Source: an uncultured Eubacteriales bacterium (GTDB taxonomy: Bacteria > Bacillota > Clostridia > Christensenellales > Aristaeellaceae). From it: DNA of 64,000 nucleotides. The notes under the pieces are model-generated. The model saw only the letters and a list, made by a program, of their open reading frames with translations, was not told where the DNA came from and did no database searches. Positions within the stretch are counted from its first letter, which is position 1. Each line of letters opens with the position of its first letter. The stretch covers positions 19,099-83,098 of the forward strand of contig URJB01000007.1 of assembly GCA_900548145.1 (NCBI GenBank), given 5' to 3'. Positions 50,799 through 58,600 of the stretch are shown piece after piece. The position numbers and the translations under genes are program-made.

Positions 50799-51446
50799 TT
50801 AGTTGCCGGAATCCGCAGAGACGTGGATCGTTCCGGCGGGAACGTCGGCTTCGTTCGCCACGCTTGTATTGACACTTTCCTCCGTTTCAGCGGAAGCGGT
50901 CACAGCGGCGGGGCGGGTGTCCACAGCCACCAGATAGACGGCTTCCGCCGCTTCTGCGGGGATCATGTTCAGGTCGCGGGCCGCAGCGTAGCAGATGGTG
51001 GATGCGTCGGAGGCCTGAGCGATCTCTTCCTCCAGACTGGCGTTTTGGGCACGATAATCCTTGATGGAGCGTTCCAGACGGTTGATGGCCTTCTGCCGCT
51101 CCGCAATCATGCCCTGCTGGGACAGCAGCAGAATGCCGCAGAAAAACAGCACCGCCGCTACGATCAGTACCAGCGCCCGTACGGAAATGCGTACACCGCT
51201 TTTGCTGTATTCCCGGCGGAGAGACTCGCTGAGGGTCTGATCCTCCGCATCCAGCCGCTCTTTTTCCAGCATCAGGGCCTGTGTGCGGCGACGGCGCTGA
51301 CGATCCGGCTGAAGCCGGCCCGTTCTCAGGTCGATATCGCTGGCGGGCAGATATACGCTGCTTTTCACCTGAAAACGCTCGGTGGGCACATACTGTTCCG
51401 CGCCGCGCTGGGCAAAGCTGTCGTAAGTGTACACATATTGTTCCAT
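50799..51446 (-). CDS. ftsL: FtsL-like cell division protein
   Basis: 215 residues, about twice the usual FtsL. A basic cytoplasmic part (1-95, LQPDRQRRRRTQALMLEKER) leads to one membrane helix (VRALVLIVAAVLFFCGILLL, about 97-116). A short coiled coil follows (RQKAINRLERSIKDYRAQNA, SLEEEIAQ) and then a helix with AARDLNMIPAEAAEAVYL, the normal FtsL end. An extra tail of about 45 Ala/Thr/Ser/Val-rich residues is added. The identification rests on topology and on position between mraZ and the septal PBP. It would bridge FtsQ and the PBP. Confidence 0.8.
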   Translation of the reverse strand: MEQYVYTYDSFAQRGAEQYVPTERFQVKSSVYLPASDIDLRTGRLQPDRQRRRRTQALMLEKERLDAEDQTLSESLRREYSKSGVRISVRALVLIVAAVLFFCGILLLSQQGMIAERQKAINRLERSIKDYRAQNASLEEEIAQASDASTICYAAARDLNMIPAEAAEAVYLVAVDTRPAAVTASAETEESVNTSVANEADVPAGTIHVSADSGN

Positions 51447-51483
51447 GGTTGCTTCTCCTTTCCGTATTCGTTACGGAAAACCT

Positions 51484-51990
51484 TTATTCTTCCATCATAT
51501 TGCCGATTTCGTCCAGCAGGGCCTCCCGGTGCTCCCGGAAGAAGAGATCCTCGTCGTCGGCCGTCTTGCGGTCCACAATGCGGATGTGATCCAGCGCACC
51601 GCTGATCTCCACATCGCGGGCGTCGCCCAGTACCATCTGGCGCAGCTTCAGCGGCAGAAGCAGACGGCCCTGACCGTCCGCCTCCATGCCGCGATAGCTC
51701 ATCTTGGCCAGATAGGCCTGATACTTTTGTACAGCGGGTTTGCGCTGATTGAGGCGGTAGAGCTCCGCCAGAAGTTCATCGAACACCGGGTCGGGATAAA
51801 GGGCGATTCCTTCGCCGTCCCTGGTAATGCTGATGGTAAATACTTCGCCCAAGGGCTTGCGATAGGCGGTGGGGATGATAATGCGGCCCTTGGGATCCAG
51901 CGAATGGTCGTAGCTGCCGAAGAAAGTGTAGTTTTTGGGAAGGCTGGAGGCGCTTTGCGTTTGCTCTGCCGCCCCATGCGTCTCGTCCAT
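51484..51990 (-). CDS. mraZ: transcriptional regulator MraZ
   Basis: 168 residues from MDETHGAAEQ, with GGAGGGTGGAG upstream. Two SpoVT/AbrB-like repeats: FFGSYDHSLDPKGRIIIPTAY and YRGMEADGQGRLLLPLKLRQ carry the DxxGR signatures. MraZ forms a ring that binds spaced TGGGN-type boxes in its own promoter and represses the dcw cluster. An N-terminal extension of about 20 polar residues is unusual. The next gene is ftsL; rsmH (mraW), its near-universal neighbour, is absent. Confidence 0.93.
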   Translation of the reverse strand: MDETHGAAEQTQSASSLPKNYTFFGSYDHSLDPKGRIIIPTAYRKPLGEVFTISITRDGEGIALYPDPVFDELLAELYRLNQRKPAVQKYQAYLAKMSYRGMEADGQGRLLLPLKLRQMVLGDARDVEISGALDHIRIVDRKTADDEDLFFREHREALLDEIGNMMEE

Positions 51991-52016
51991 GCGCTCCACC
52001 CTCCGTTCCTCTGCGT

Positions 52017-52061
52017 GGCATTTTGTTCCACTTTCTGGCACCTGAAACCATTATGCGCCAC
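52017..52061 (-). promoter_or_regulatory. MraZ-type operator: five boxes at 10-bp period
   Basis: Minus strand: GTGGC, ATGGT, GTGCC, GTGGA and ATGCC, each followed by exactly five bases, from 52061 down to 52017. MraZ boxes are known as 5-base TGGGN-like repeats with 5-base spacers. These are degenerate, but the phase is exact and they overlap the promoter. Confidence 0.5.
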
Positions 52062-52078
52062 TCCCTTGAAAATTGCAA
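52050..52078 (-). promoter_or_regulatory. promoter of the dcw cluster
   Basis: Minus strand: TTGCAA (52078-52073), 17-base spacer, CATAAT (52055-52050), 60 bases before mraZ. The -10 element is inside the MraZ box array. Confidence 0.6.
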
Positions 52079-52142
52079 CGGCTCAAAGCTGTGCCTCGCA
52101 AGGCTTTGACGCTTTTTTCGGCAAGAAATCCCATCTTTTTTG

Positions 52143-52156
52143 CGAACGATTGTTCG
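52143..52156. promoter_or_regulatory. LexA/SOS-box-like palindrome
   Basis: CGAACGATTGTTCG matches GAAC-N4-GTTC, the Gram-positive LexA core, with CG on both sides. The central bases differ at one place from the Bacillus consensus as I remember it. It lies 65 bases upstream of the dcw -35 element, between the metallophosphoesterase terminator and mraZ, where I see no other gene. Confidence 0.5.
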
Positions 52157-52180
52157 AACGTTTTCAAAGCAAAAAAATAA

Positions 52181-52220
52181 AAAGTTTGGAAAGTTTGCCA
52201 AGGCAATCTTTCCAAACTTT
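52181..52220 (-). terminator. terminator of the metallophosphoesterase gene
   Basis: AAAGTTTGGAAAG (52181-52193) pairs with CTTTCCAAACTTT (52208-52220); on the minus strand TTTTTATTTTTTTG follows. Confidence 0.8.
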
Positions 52221-52285
52221 AGGGAACAAATGTTTCACTTTAATTATTACATTTTTATTTCAAAATATGGTCTAAAAGTTCAGAT

Positions 52286-53008
52286 TTACTTTAGTTCCTG
52301 TGGGAAGACCTTTTCGATCCGCCGCAAAGAAAAATGAAGCGCGTCGCAGCTGACCAGATGGTACTCCACCCCGCGAAGCAGCCCTTCAAAGCCCACCTTG
52401 ATCCCGGCTCCATGCAGGTGGCCGAATACAACCGTGCGCACCCCATGGCGTTCCAGGATCTCCGTAAAGGGCGTAGAAAGCAGATCTTTATACAGCGGCG
52501 GGTAGTGCATCATCACCACCACCGGCAGACTTCCGCACGCCAGCTTTTCCGCCTGCTGCAAAGACATTTCCAGCCGCAGCAGTTCTCGCTGGAAGATCTT
52601 CACATCCTGCGGGTCGGCGGGCTGCCCCTCGCCGGGAATGTTCCAACCGCGGGTACCGCAGTAGGCCACCCCGTCCAGCGCCAGCGCGTCGTTCTGAATG
52701 GCGTACATATTTTCCGGCAAAAGGGCGCGCACCTTGCTGATGGAATTCCACCAGTAGTCGTGATTGCCCCGCAAGAGCAGCTTCCGACCGGGCAGCGCGG
52801 CGATCTGCATCAGATCGTCCCGGGCCTCGCTGAGCTGCATGGCCCAGCTGATGTCGCCGGGGATCAGCACCACATCCTCGGGTGCGACCATGGAAAGCCA
52901 ATTTTCCCGAATCACGTCAAAATGGCGATCCCAATGATCGCCAAAGACATTCATGGGTTTTTCCTGATGTCCCGGCAGATGGAGATCGCCAATTGCATAG
53001 ATTGCCAT
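52286..53008 (-). CDS. calcineurin-like metallophosphoesterase
   Basis: 240 residues. All metal-ligand blocks are present: YAIGDLHL (1-10), IPGDISWAM, LLLRGNHDYWWNS, MMHYPPLYK and VFGHLHGAG. The length and GDLHLP start match the clostridial YkuE-unrelated family of cytoplasmic phosphoesterases with unknown substrate. It follows the zinc-ribbon gene by 28 bases in the same transcript and ends at its own terminator. Confidence 0.9.
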   Translation of the reverse strand: MAIYAIGDLHLPGHQEKPMNVFGDHWDRHFDVIRENWLSMVAPEDVVLIPGDISWAMQLSEARDDLMQIAALPGRKLLLRGNHDYWWNSISKVRALLPENMYAIQNDALALDGVAYCGTRGWNIPGEGQPADPQDVKIFQRELLRLEMSLQQAEKLACGSLPVVVMMHYPPLYKDLLSTPFTEILERHGVRTVVFGHLHGAGIKVGFEGLLRGVEYHLVSCDALHFSLRRIEKVFPQELK

Positions 53009-53036
53009 GGATGCCTCACTTTACAGACCGCCAAAC

Positions 53037-53447
53037 TCAGCGGTCGTCGTCGTCCTTGTCCTCGTCGTCATCCTCGTTTTCGTCTTCAATGACGCTTTCC
53101 AGCGAAAGCTCATTCTGAATATCGCCGTACTCGTTGGCGGGGATATCCTCTTCAATTTCCGGAATGATCTCGTCCATGGTGCTGACGGAATTGAGTCCAA
53201 TGGTGGACTCGTCCACGGAAACGGGAGCGTCCTCCACTTCTTCGCGGCCGCCGCCGGACTGCATTTCCTTCAGGCAGCTCAGGCAAACGTCCTTGCCGGG
53301 CAGCGCGGGGGCCGCGTTGCATACGGAGCAAAGTTCCATATCGTCATTGGTAGGCTCGCCCTTCATCTCGCGAAGGCATACCTTGCAGTATTTTTCATCC
53401 TCCCGGATATAATTCAGATCGCACCGTGGGCATTTGACCAGTTTCAT
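53037..53447 (-). CDS. double zinc-ribbon protein with acidic tail
   Basis: 136 residues. CPRCDLNYIREDEKYCKVC and CSVCNAAPALPGKDVCLSC are two four-cysteine zinc ribbons. The second half is acidic and ends in a run of Glu and Asp (DENEDDDEDKDDDDR). Such small proteins are widespread in clostridia without a defined function; ribbons may bind nucleic acid or protein and the acidic tail could bind a basic partner. It is co-transcribed with the metallophosphoesterase. Confidence 0.75.
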   Translation of the reverse strand: MKLVKCPRCDLNYIREDEKYCKVCLREMKGEPTNDDMELCSVCNAAPALPGKDVCLSCLKEMQSGGGREEVEDAPVSVDESTIGLNSVSTMDEIIPEIEEDIPANEYGDIQNELSLESVIEDENEDDDEDKDDDDR

Positions 53448-53607
53448 GTGATTTTTCCCTCCATCAAATCAGGGCCTTGACCCTGCCAGAATATCCTGCC
53501 AGCCATTTCCATGGAAATAAGCTTCCATTTGTATTGCATCTAAATGACAAATATATTACGATTTTATTACGCTTTTGGCGTAAATCACCGTATATGGGAG
53601 GTAGACT

Positions 53608-54483
53608 ATGAAAACCAAAATGTTCACAGCTTTGGCAGCGACCGGTCTTTGTACGGCCATGGCCTTTGCCGCTTTCGCAGACGGCGCGCCCGCTTCACAA
53701 TTCGGTTTTTCCGGCTGGCCCTACCGTCAGGAAACGGATTGCACACCCCGGCAGACCGTCTGCCCGACCGCCACGTCGGAACCTGTCAGCACCCCGAAGC
53801 CTGCCGCGACCGTTCAGCCGCCGGTCATTCCCAGCGAGCCGACCCGCTGTCCCATTCAGGAGCCTGTGTTGACGCCGGAATCTGCGCCTACCGCCGCACC
53901 GCCGCAAGCGCCCGTGATCTCGCCGGTTCAAACGCCCGAAGCGACCGCCGCACCCACGGAAACACCCGCTCCCACTTCTGTTCCTACGACGAGGCCCACG
54001 CAACAGCCTGTTCCTACCGTGGCGGAAACGCCGGAACCCACGAGAAATCCAGTGATTGCAACGCCCTCTCCTTCCACGGGCAATGATTATACTACGGGTT
54101 CCATCACTGCGCAAGAGGAAAATGCATTTCTTTTGCTCAATCAGGAACGTGCGGCCAACGGTCGCTCTGCACTGACGCTGGATCCGTCCCTTTGCGCGCT
54201 GGCCCGGCTGAAGAGTCAGGACATGAACGCGAACCATTACTTTGCTCACACTTCCCCCACACTGGGCAGCGCGGCGGAGATGCTTCGAAACCACGGCTAT
54301 GCCTTCACCTCCGTCGGGGAGAATATCGCCCACCACGCCACCGTGGCGAAGGCGCAGGCCGCGTTTATGTCCAGCACCGGACACCGCACCAACATTCTTG
54401 GTAGTCAGTGGACGAAGGTCGGTATCGGCGTATGCTCCGACAGCCAGGGATATGTCTACGTGACCCAGCTGTTCGTTCGCTAA
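53608..54483 (+). CDS. secreted CAP/SCP-domain protein
   Basis: 291 residues with GGGAGG before the ATG. A signal peptide (1-24, cleavage at AFA-DG) and a long Pro/Thr/Ala linker (about 45-160, repeats such as VPTTRPTQQPVPT) precede a CAP domain (about 165-291). The CAP motifs are ENAFLLLNQERAANG, the His of NHYFAHTSP, SVGENIAHH and HRTNILG (second His), with YVTQLFVR at the end. This is the YkwD-like bacterial CAP type. The linker suggests that it spans the wall. The exact activity of bacterial CAP proteins is not settled. Confidence 0.9.
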   Translation: MKTKMFTALAATGLCTAMAFAAFADGAPASQFGFSGWPYRQETDCTPRQTVCPTATSEPVSTPKPAATVQPPVIPSEPTRCPIQEPVLTPESAPTAAPPQAPVISPVQTPEATAAPTETPAPTSVPTTRPTQQPVPTVAETPEPTRNPVIATPSPSTGNDYTTGSITAQEENAFLLLNQERAANGRSALTLDPSLCALARLKSQDMNANHYFAHTSPTLGSAAEMLRNHGYAFTSVGENIAHHATVAKAQAAFMSSTGHRTNILGSQWTKVGIGVCSDSQGYVYVTQLFVR

Positions 54484-54497
54484 CATTCGACAAATGG

Positions 54498-54527
54498 AAA
54501 AGAGACAGGCGTTGTCCTGTCTCTTTT
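54498..54527. terminator. terminator shared by convergent genes
   Basis: AAAAGAGACAGG (54498-54509) pairs with CCTGTCTCTTTT (54516-54527). A and T runs allow use on both strands, closing the CAP gene and the small gene at 54532. Confidence 0.8.
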
Positions 54528-54531
54528 CGGC

Positions 54532-54846
54532 TTACCATCGGGAAAAGCGCCCTGTCCGCCGGGCCGGCCATCCGCTTTCCGTTTTTCGACGCAGATAGGG
54601 ATCCGCGCCAATACCGACGGCCCGAAGGACGCTTCGGCCCGCCATGCTGCCCCGAGGCCGGACGTAGGTGCTCAATGCCGTCCGGGGCGTTTCCTCCACC
54701 GGGCGGAAGGGGTCTTCTGTAGGCCGGACGTGAAGATACCCGTCGGAATAGACCGGCTCTGCCGCCTTCATTCTGGGCAGGGCCGGAAGAAGCACAGCCT
54801 CGCTGGTTTGCAGAGCGGGACGTTTCCAAAGGGAACGCTGGATCAT
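54532..54846 (-). CDS. hypothetical 104-residue protein
   Basis: The start MIQRSLWKRPAL is set by an excellent AAGGAGG seven bases upstream; a longer frame to 54876 is not needed. The protein is Arg- and Pro-rich (YVRPRGSMAGRSVLR, RPTEDPFRPVEETP) with no signal peptide or membrane helix. I recognise no domain. The ribosome binding site and the terminator directly at its 3' end argue that it is a real gene. It lies 63 bases downstream of the GNAT gene on the same strand. Confidence 0.5.
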   Translation of the reverse strand: MIQRSLWKRPALQTSEAVLLPALPRMKAAEPVYSDGYLHVRPTEDPFRPVEETPRTALSTYVRPRGSMAGRSVLRAVGIGADPYLRRKTESGWPARRTGRFSRW

Positions 54847-54909
54847 GCAAACCCTCCTTTCCTTCATGCCTTCCATGCTGGTTTGGGAAGCTGCTTCATC
54901 CTATTCATT

Positions 54910-55440
54910 TTACGGGGAAACGTGTGCGGCCAGCCATTCCTCCCGGGTAATAGCATACACCCGGGTAAAGGTATTCACCTCGTCCGGGTAGGTCTCCACC
55001 AGGCGCATCCCGTTCTTTTTGGCTACGCCGCAGGAAGCCTTGTTATCGTACTTCATATAGGAATAGACTTCCGGGAGCTGCAAGTCCTCAAAGGCATACT
55101 GCAGACAGCGGCTCGCCGCTTCGGAAGCATAGCCCCGGCGCTGGTAACCCCGATGAATGTGATAGCCGATCTCCGGCAGCATTTTTCCGTGAACGCACTG
55201 CATGGCCATGCCGCAGTCGCCGATCAGGCGGTTTTCTTCCTTCAGAATGACCGCCCACAGGCCGAAACCGTAGTTCTGGTAGTTTTCCAGATTCCACTCA
55301 AGCCACTGCCGCACCTTTTCTTCATCAAAAGGCGCGGGGTAATGCTTCATGGTTTCCGCATCCGAAAGGATCGCATACCATGCCGCGAAGTCGTCGTTTG
55401 TCAGTTCCCGTAAAACCAGCCGTTCCGTTTCCAACCGCAT
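54910..55440 (-). CDS. GNAT-family N-acetyltransferase (RimJ/RimL-like)
   Basis: 176 residues. RLETERLVLRELTNDDFAAW is the typical start of the Acetyltransf_3 group. The acetyl-CoA loop HRGYQRRGYASEAASRCLQYA (in two parts) has the RxxGYA signature, and NKASCGVAKKNGMRLVE forms the last helix and strand. It acetylates an amine with acetyl-CoA in the cytoplasm; the substrate (protein N-terminus or small molecule) is not readable. The 241 bases upstream hold only a small CTACA/TGTAG hairpin at about 55530 and the leader of the next gene. Confidence 0.88.
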   Translation of the reverse strand: MRLETERLVLRELTNDDFAAWYAILSDAETMKHYPAPFDEEKVRQWLEWNLENYQNYGFGLWAVILKEENRLIGDCGMAMQCVHGKMLPEIGYHIHRGYQRRGYASEAASRCLQYAFEDLQLPEVYSYMKYDNKASCGVAKKNGMRLVETYPDEVNTFTRVYAITREEWLAAHVSP

Positions 55441-55681
55441 AACGCCACATCCTTTTTAAGATGAATGAAAACAAAATCAGGATCGCTTCGAAGACTGCCT
55501 TCCCGCGCCAGTAAAAATGAAATTGAAGAAATGCAAATCTACATTTTATTGTAGGGGCTTTTTTGCATTTGTCAATGGCGCATCTGGGTTTTTGCCGCAT
55601 GGAAGCCTTTTCCGCGGCGCACACTATGGACGGCAAACCGCGCCCTTCGGCAGGGCTGGTAATGGCAGGGAGGTCTGAAAA

Positions 55682-58600
55682 ATGCAATGGTGGATCGCCG
55701 CAGCGGGCCTTGCGCTGCTGTTTGTTTTCTTTCTCAGTACTCGAAAAAAGCCGTTTTTCCCCCGTCAGGAATCGTTTTCAGAAGAAACGCTGTCCGCCGG
55801 AATGGCCGCTCTGGCAGAGCAGAAACTGAGTCGCAGGCGCGTCCGGCTTTTGCTGCCTGCTTCCGAACGAAGTGCCCTGGAAAAAAACCTCCGATTTCTG
55901 GACAGGCTGCCGGAGGATGAGCTGCTGCCCGCGTCCCGCTGCTTCTGTGAGAACGGCCGCTATTTGCAGGAGGAAGCCGCCGCTTTGCAAGCCGCGCTAA
56001 AGGGCGTTCGGCTTCCGGCCTTCCCGGACGGAGAATGCCGGATTGCCTGTTTTTCCCGGGAATTTTTGGCCCATACAGCTGGGGAACTGCAGCTTTCCAC
56101 CCTGACGGACGTGCTGACTGCGTGGCAGAAGGTTCAGCCCTTCAGCGAGGAGGAATTGACCGTTCTTCCGCAGTCGCTTCGCCTGTCGCTTCTGCTTTTG
56201 CTGAACGAGCTGTCCTATTCCTGCGTTCAGGAACAGTCGGCGCGCCGTCAGGCCGACCGTCTGTGCCGCCTGTTGGAAAAGGGCCGGGAACGTAGCGCCA
56301 TGGCGCTGTTTCGGCGTCACAGTCAAAACGCCAGTTTTCTGGAACGATTGGTCTCACGCTGGCGGCAGGGAGATTTCGATGAACAGCTGCTTTGGTTGGA
56401 AAACCAGCTGAGCGGGCAGGAGCGTTCTGCGGAAGCGGCGGCGGAACAGGAGCACGAACGGCAGGTCGATGCGGCCCGTTGGTGCGGCAATGCCATTGCA
56501 TCCCTTCACGCAGTGGAAAAGGCCCCATGGAACCGCCTTCTGGAGGAATGGAGTGATCTGCACCGGCTGCTCTGCGAGGATGAAGTCTATCCCCAAATGG
56601 ATCAGGAAAGCCGGGCTTACTACCGGCGGCTGGCTGCCGGCATCGGCCGGGAAGCAAAGGTCTCCGCGCAAGAAGTCTGCGAAGCCGCGCTGGAGCTGGC
56701 ATCCTCCGCCGAAGGTTCGCCCCTTTCCCATGTAGGATACTATCTGGCGGATGAAGGGTTGGCAGAACTGGCTCTGCGGCTCAAGCCCGAAAAACGTTTT
56801 CTCCCACTGCGGCTGTTTTTCCGTTTGCACGGGAAGGTTTTCTTTTTCGCACTGTCTGGACTTCTGTTTGCGCTTCTGCTTGCTCTGGCAGGATTTCTCC
56901 GTTTATCCGGGTGGCTGTGGCTGCCCTTTGCGCTGATCTTCTGGGAAACGGGGCGGCAGATTTTCTTCCGGTTTTATCAGCGCCGGGCCGAGCCGCATAT
57001 GGTTTCCCGAATGCAGTTGGAACGGCTGGCCGACGAACAGCGCACGCTGGTGGTTTGCCCCATCCTGCTGCTCAATCCCGCTCATGCTCTCTCCATGGTG
57101 AAGAAGCTGTCCGTCCTCCACTGCGCCAATCCCGACCCCAATCTGCATTTTCTGCTGTTGGGCGATTATCGGGATAGCCTGACCGGCTCCATGAGCGACG
57201 ACGGCGAGATCATCTCTACCGCCGCCAGCGCGGTTCAGGCCCTTCGGGAAAGCACAGGGCATGAGTTTTTCTATTTGCAGCGGGAACGGGTCTACCATAT
57301 GCCCGATCACCTGCATATGGGCCGAGAGCGCAAGCGGGGCAGTCTGGAGACTCTGCTCAAACTGATTCAAGGCGAGCCCATTGAAGACCGTTTCGCCTAT
57401 GCCTCCCTGCCGCCGGAAACACTGAAGGGCCGGTATCGCTATGTCATTACGCTGGACAGCGATACCTTTCTGCCGCCGGGTGCGGCGCTTCGGATGGTAG
57501 GAGCCATGCTGCATCCTCTGCAGCGGCGCTGTATCGGCCCTCATGGCTGGCGGGGCGTCGGCGTTCTTCAACCTCGAATGGAAATCGCAGCGGACACGGT
57601 GGAAAGCCGTCTTTCATTCATGCTGGGCGATTCAGGTGATGCTGAAGCCTGTTTCTTCGGCTGTGCGCTGGGCAGCGTCACGAATCAGGGCAAGGGTATC
57701 TTGGAACCATCTCCGTTTTTGCACGCCACGGAAGGGAAAATTCTCCCCGGCGCGGTGCTGAACCCCGCCCTGCTGGAAGGGCAGCTGGCGGGCTGTGCCT
57801 ATGCCCCCGATATCGCTCTTTATGAAAGCCAGCCCCAAACGCTGCATGGGTTTCTTACCCGGCTGCGCAGGCGAACCCGTGGCAACTGGCAGCTTCTCCC
57901 CTACGTGCTGCCCGTCTTTCCGCCGGGACGCAGCGCGCCGCGAAAGGCACTAAATGGCCTGAGCCGCTGGAAGATCGTGCTGAAGCTGCTCTGTTCTCTG
58001 GAAAACGCCCTGCGAGTACTGCTGCTGTTCTGTCTGGCGGCGCAGGGGAACGCCGGGCTTTTCTGGGCGGTGCTGCTGGTGCCTGATCTGCCGGGGCTGT
58101 TTCCCCTAAGCGGCGTTTCCCTAGCGGCGTTTGTGACCCGGTTGATGGTATTGCCGCTGAACGCCGCCATGGAGCTGGACGCGATCGGGCGAACGCTATA
58201 CCGGCTGTTCGTCTCCCGACAGAATTTGCTTCAATGGGACAGCGCCGCCCAGCTTCAAAAACCTTCCGACAAGCCGCCCATGCTCTATTTTATCTTATGT
58301 ATGCTGGCTTCCGGCGGCATGGCGGCGTTTTCCGTTTTTCTGCACGGTTTCTTTCTGCCGGGGCTGATTGCCGCTCTCTGCTGGGCGGCGCTGCCCTTCC
58401 TGCTGTTTCTGCTGGAAGCACCGCGAGACGTATCGCCCCGGCCCACGGAGTATATGCGGGAGGTGCTGACCCGCTTGGCAGCCGGAACCATGCTGTACTT
58501 TGAGACCGCCGTCACCGACGAAGCCCACGGTCTGCCCGCCGACAATGTGCAGATCGAACCCAACAAAGGCATTTCTCACCGCACCTCGCCCACCAGTATC

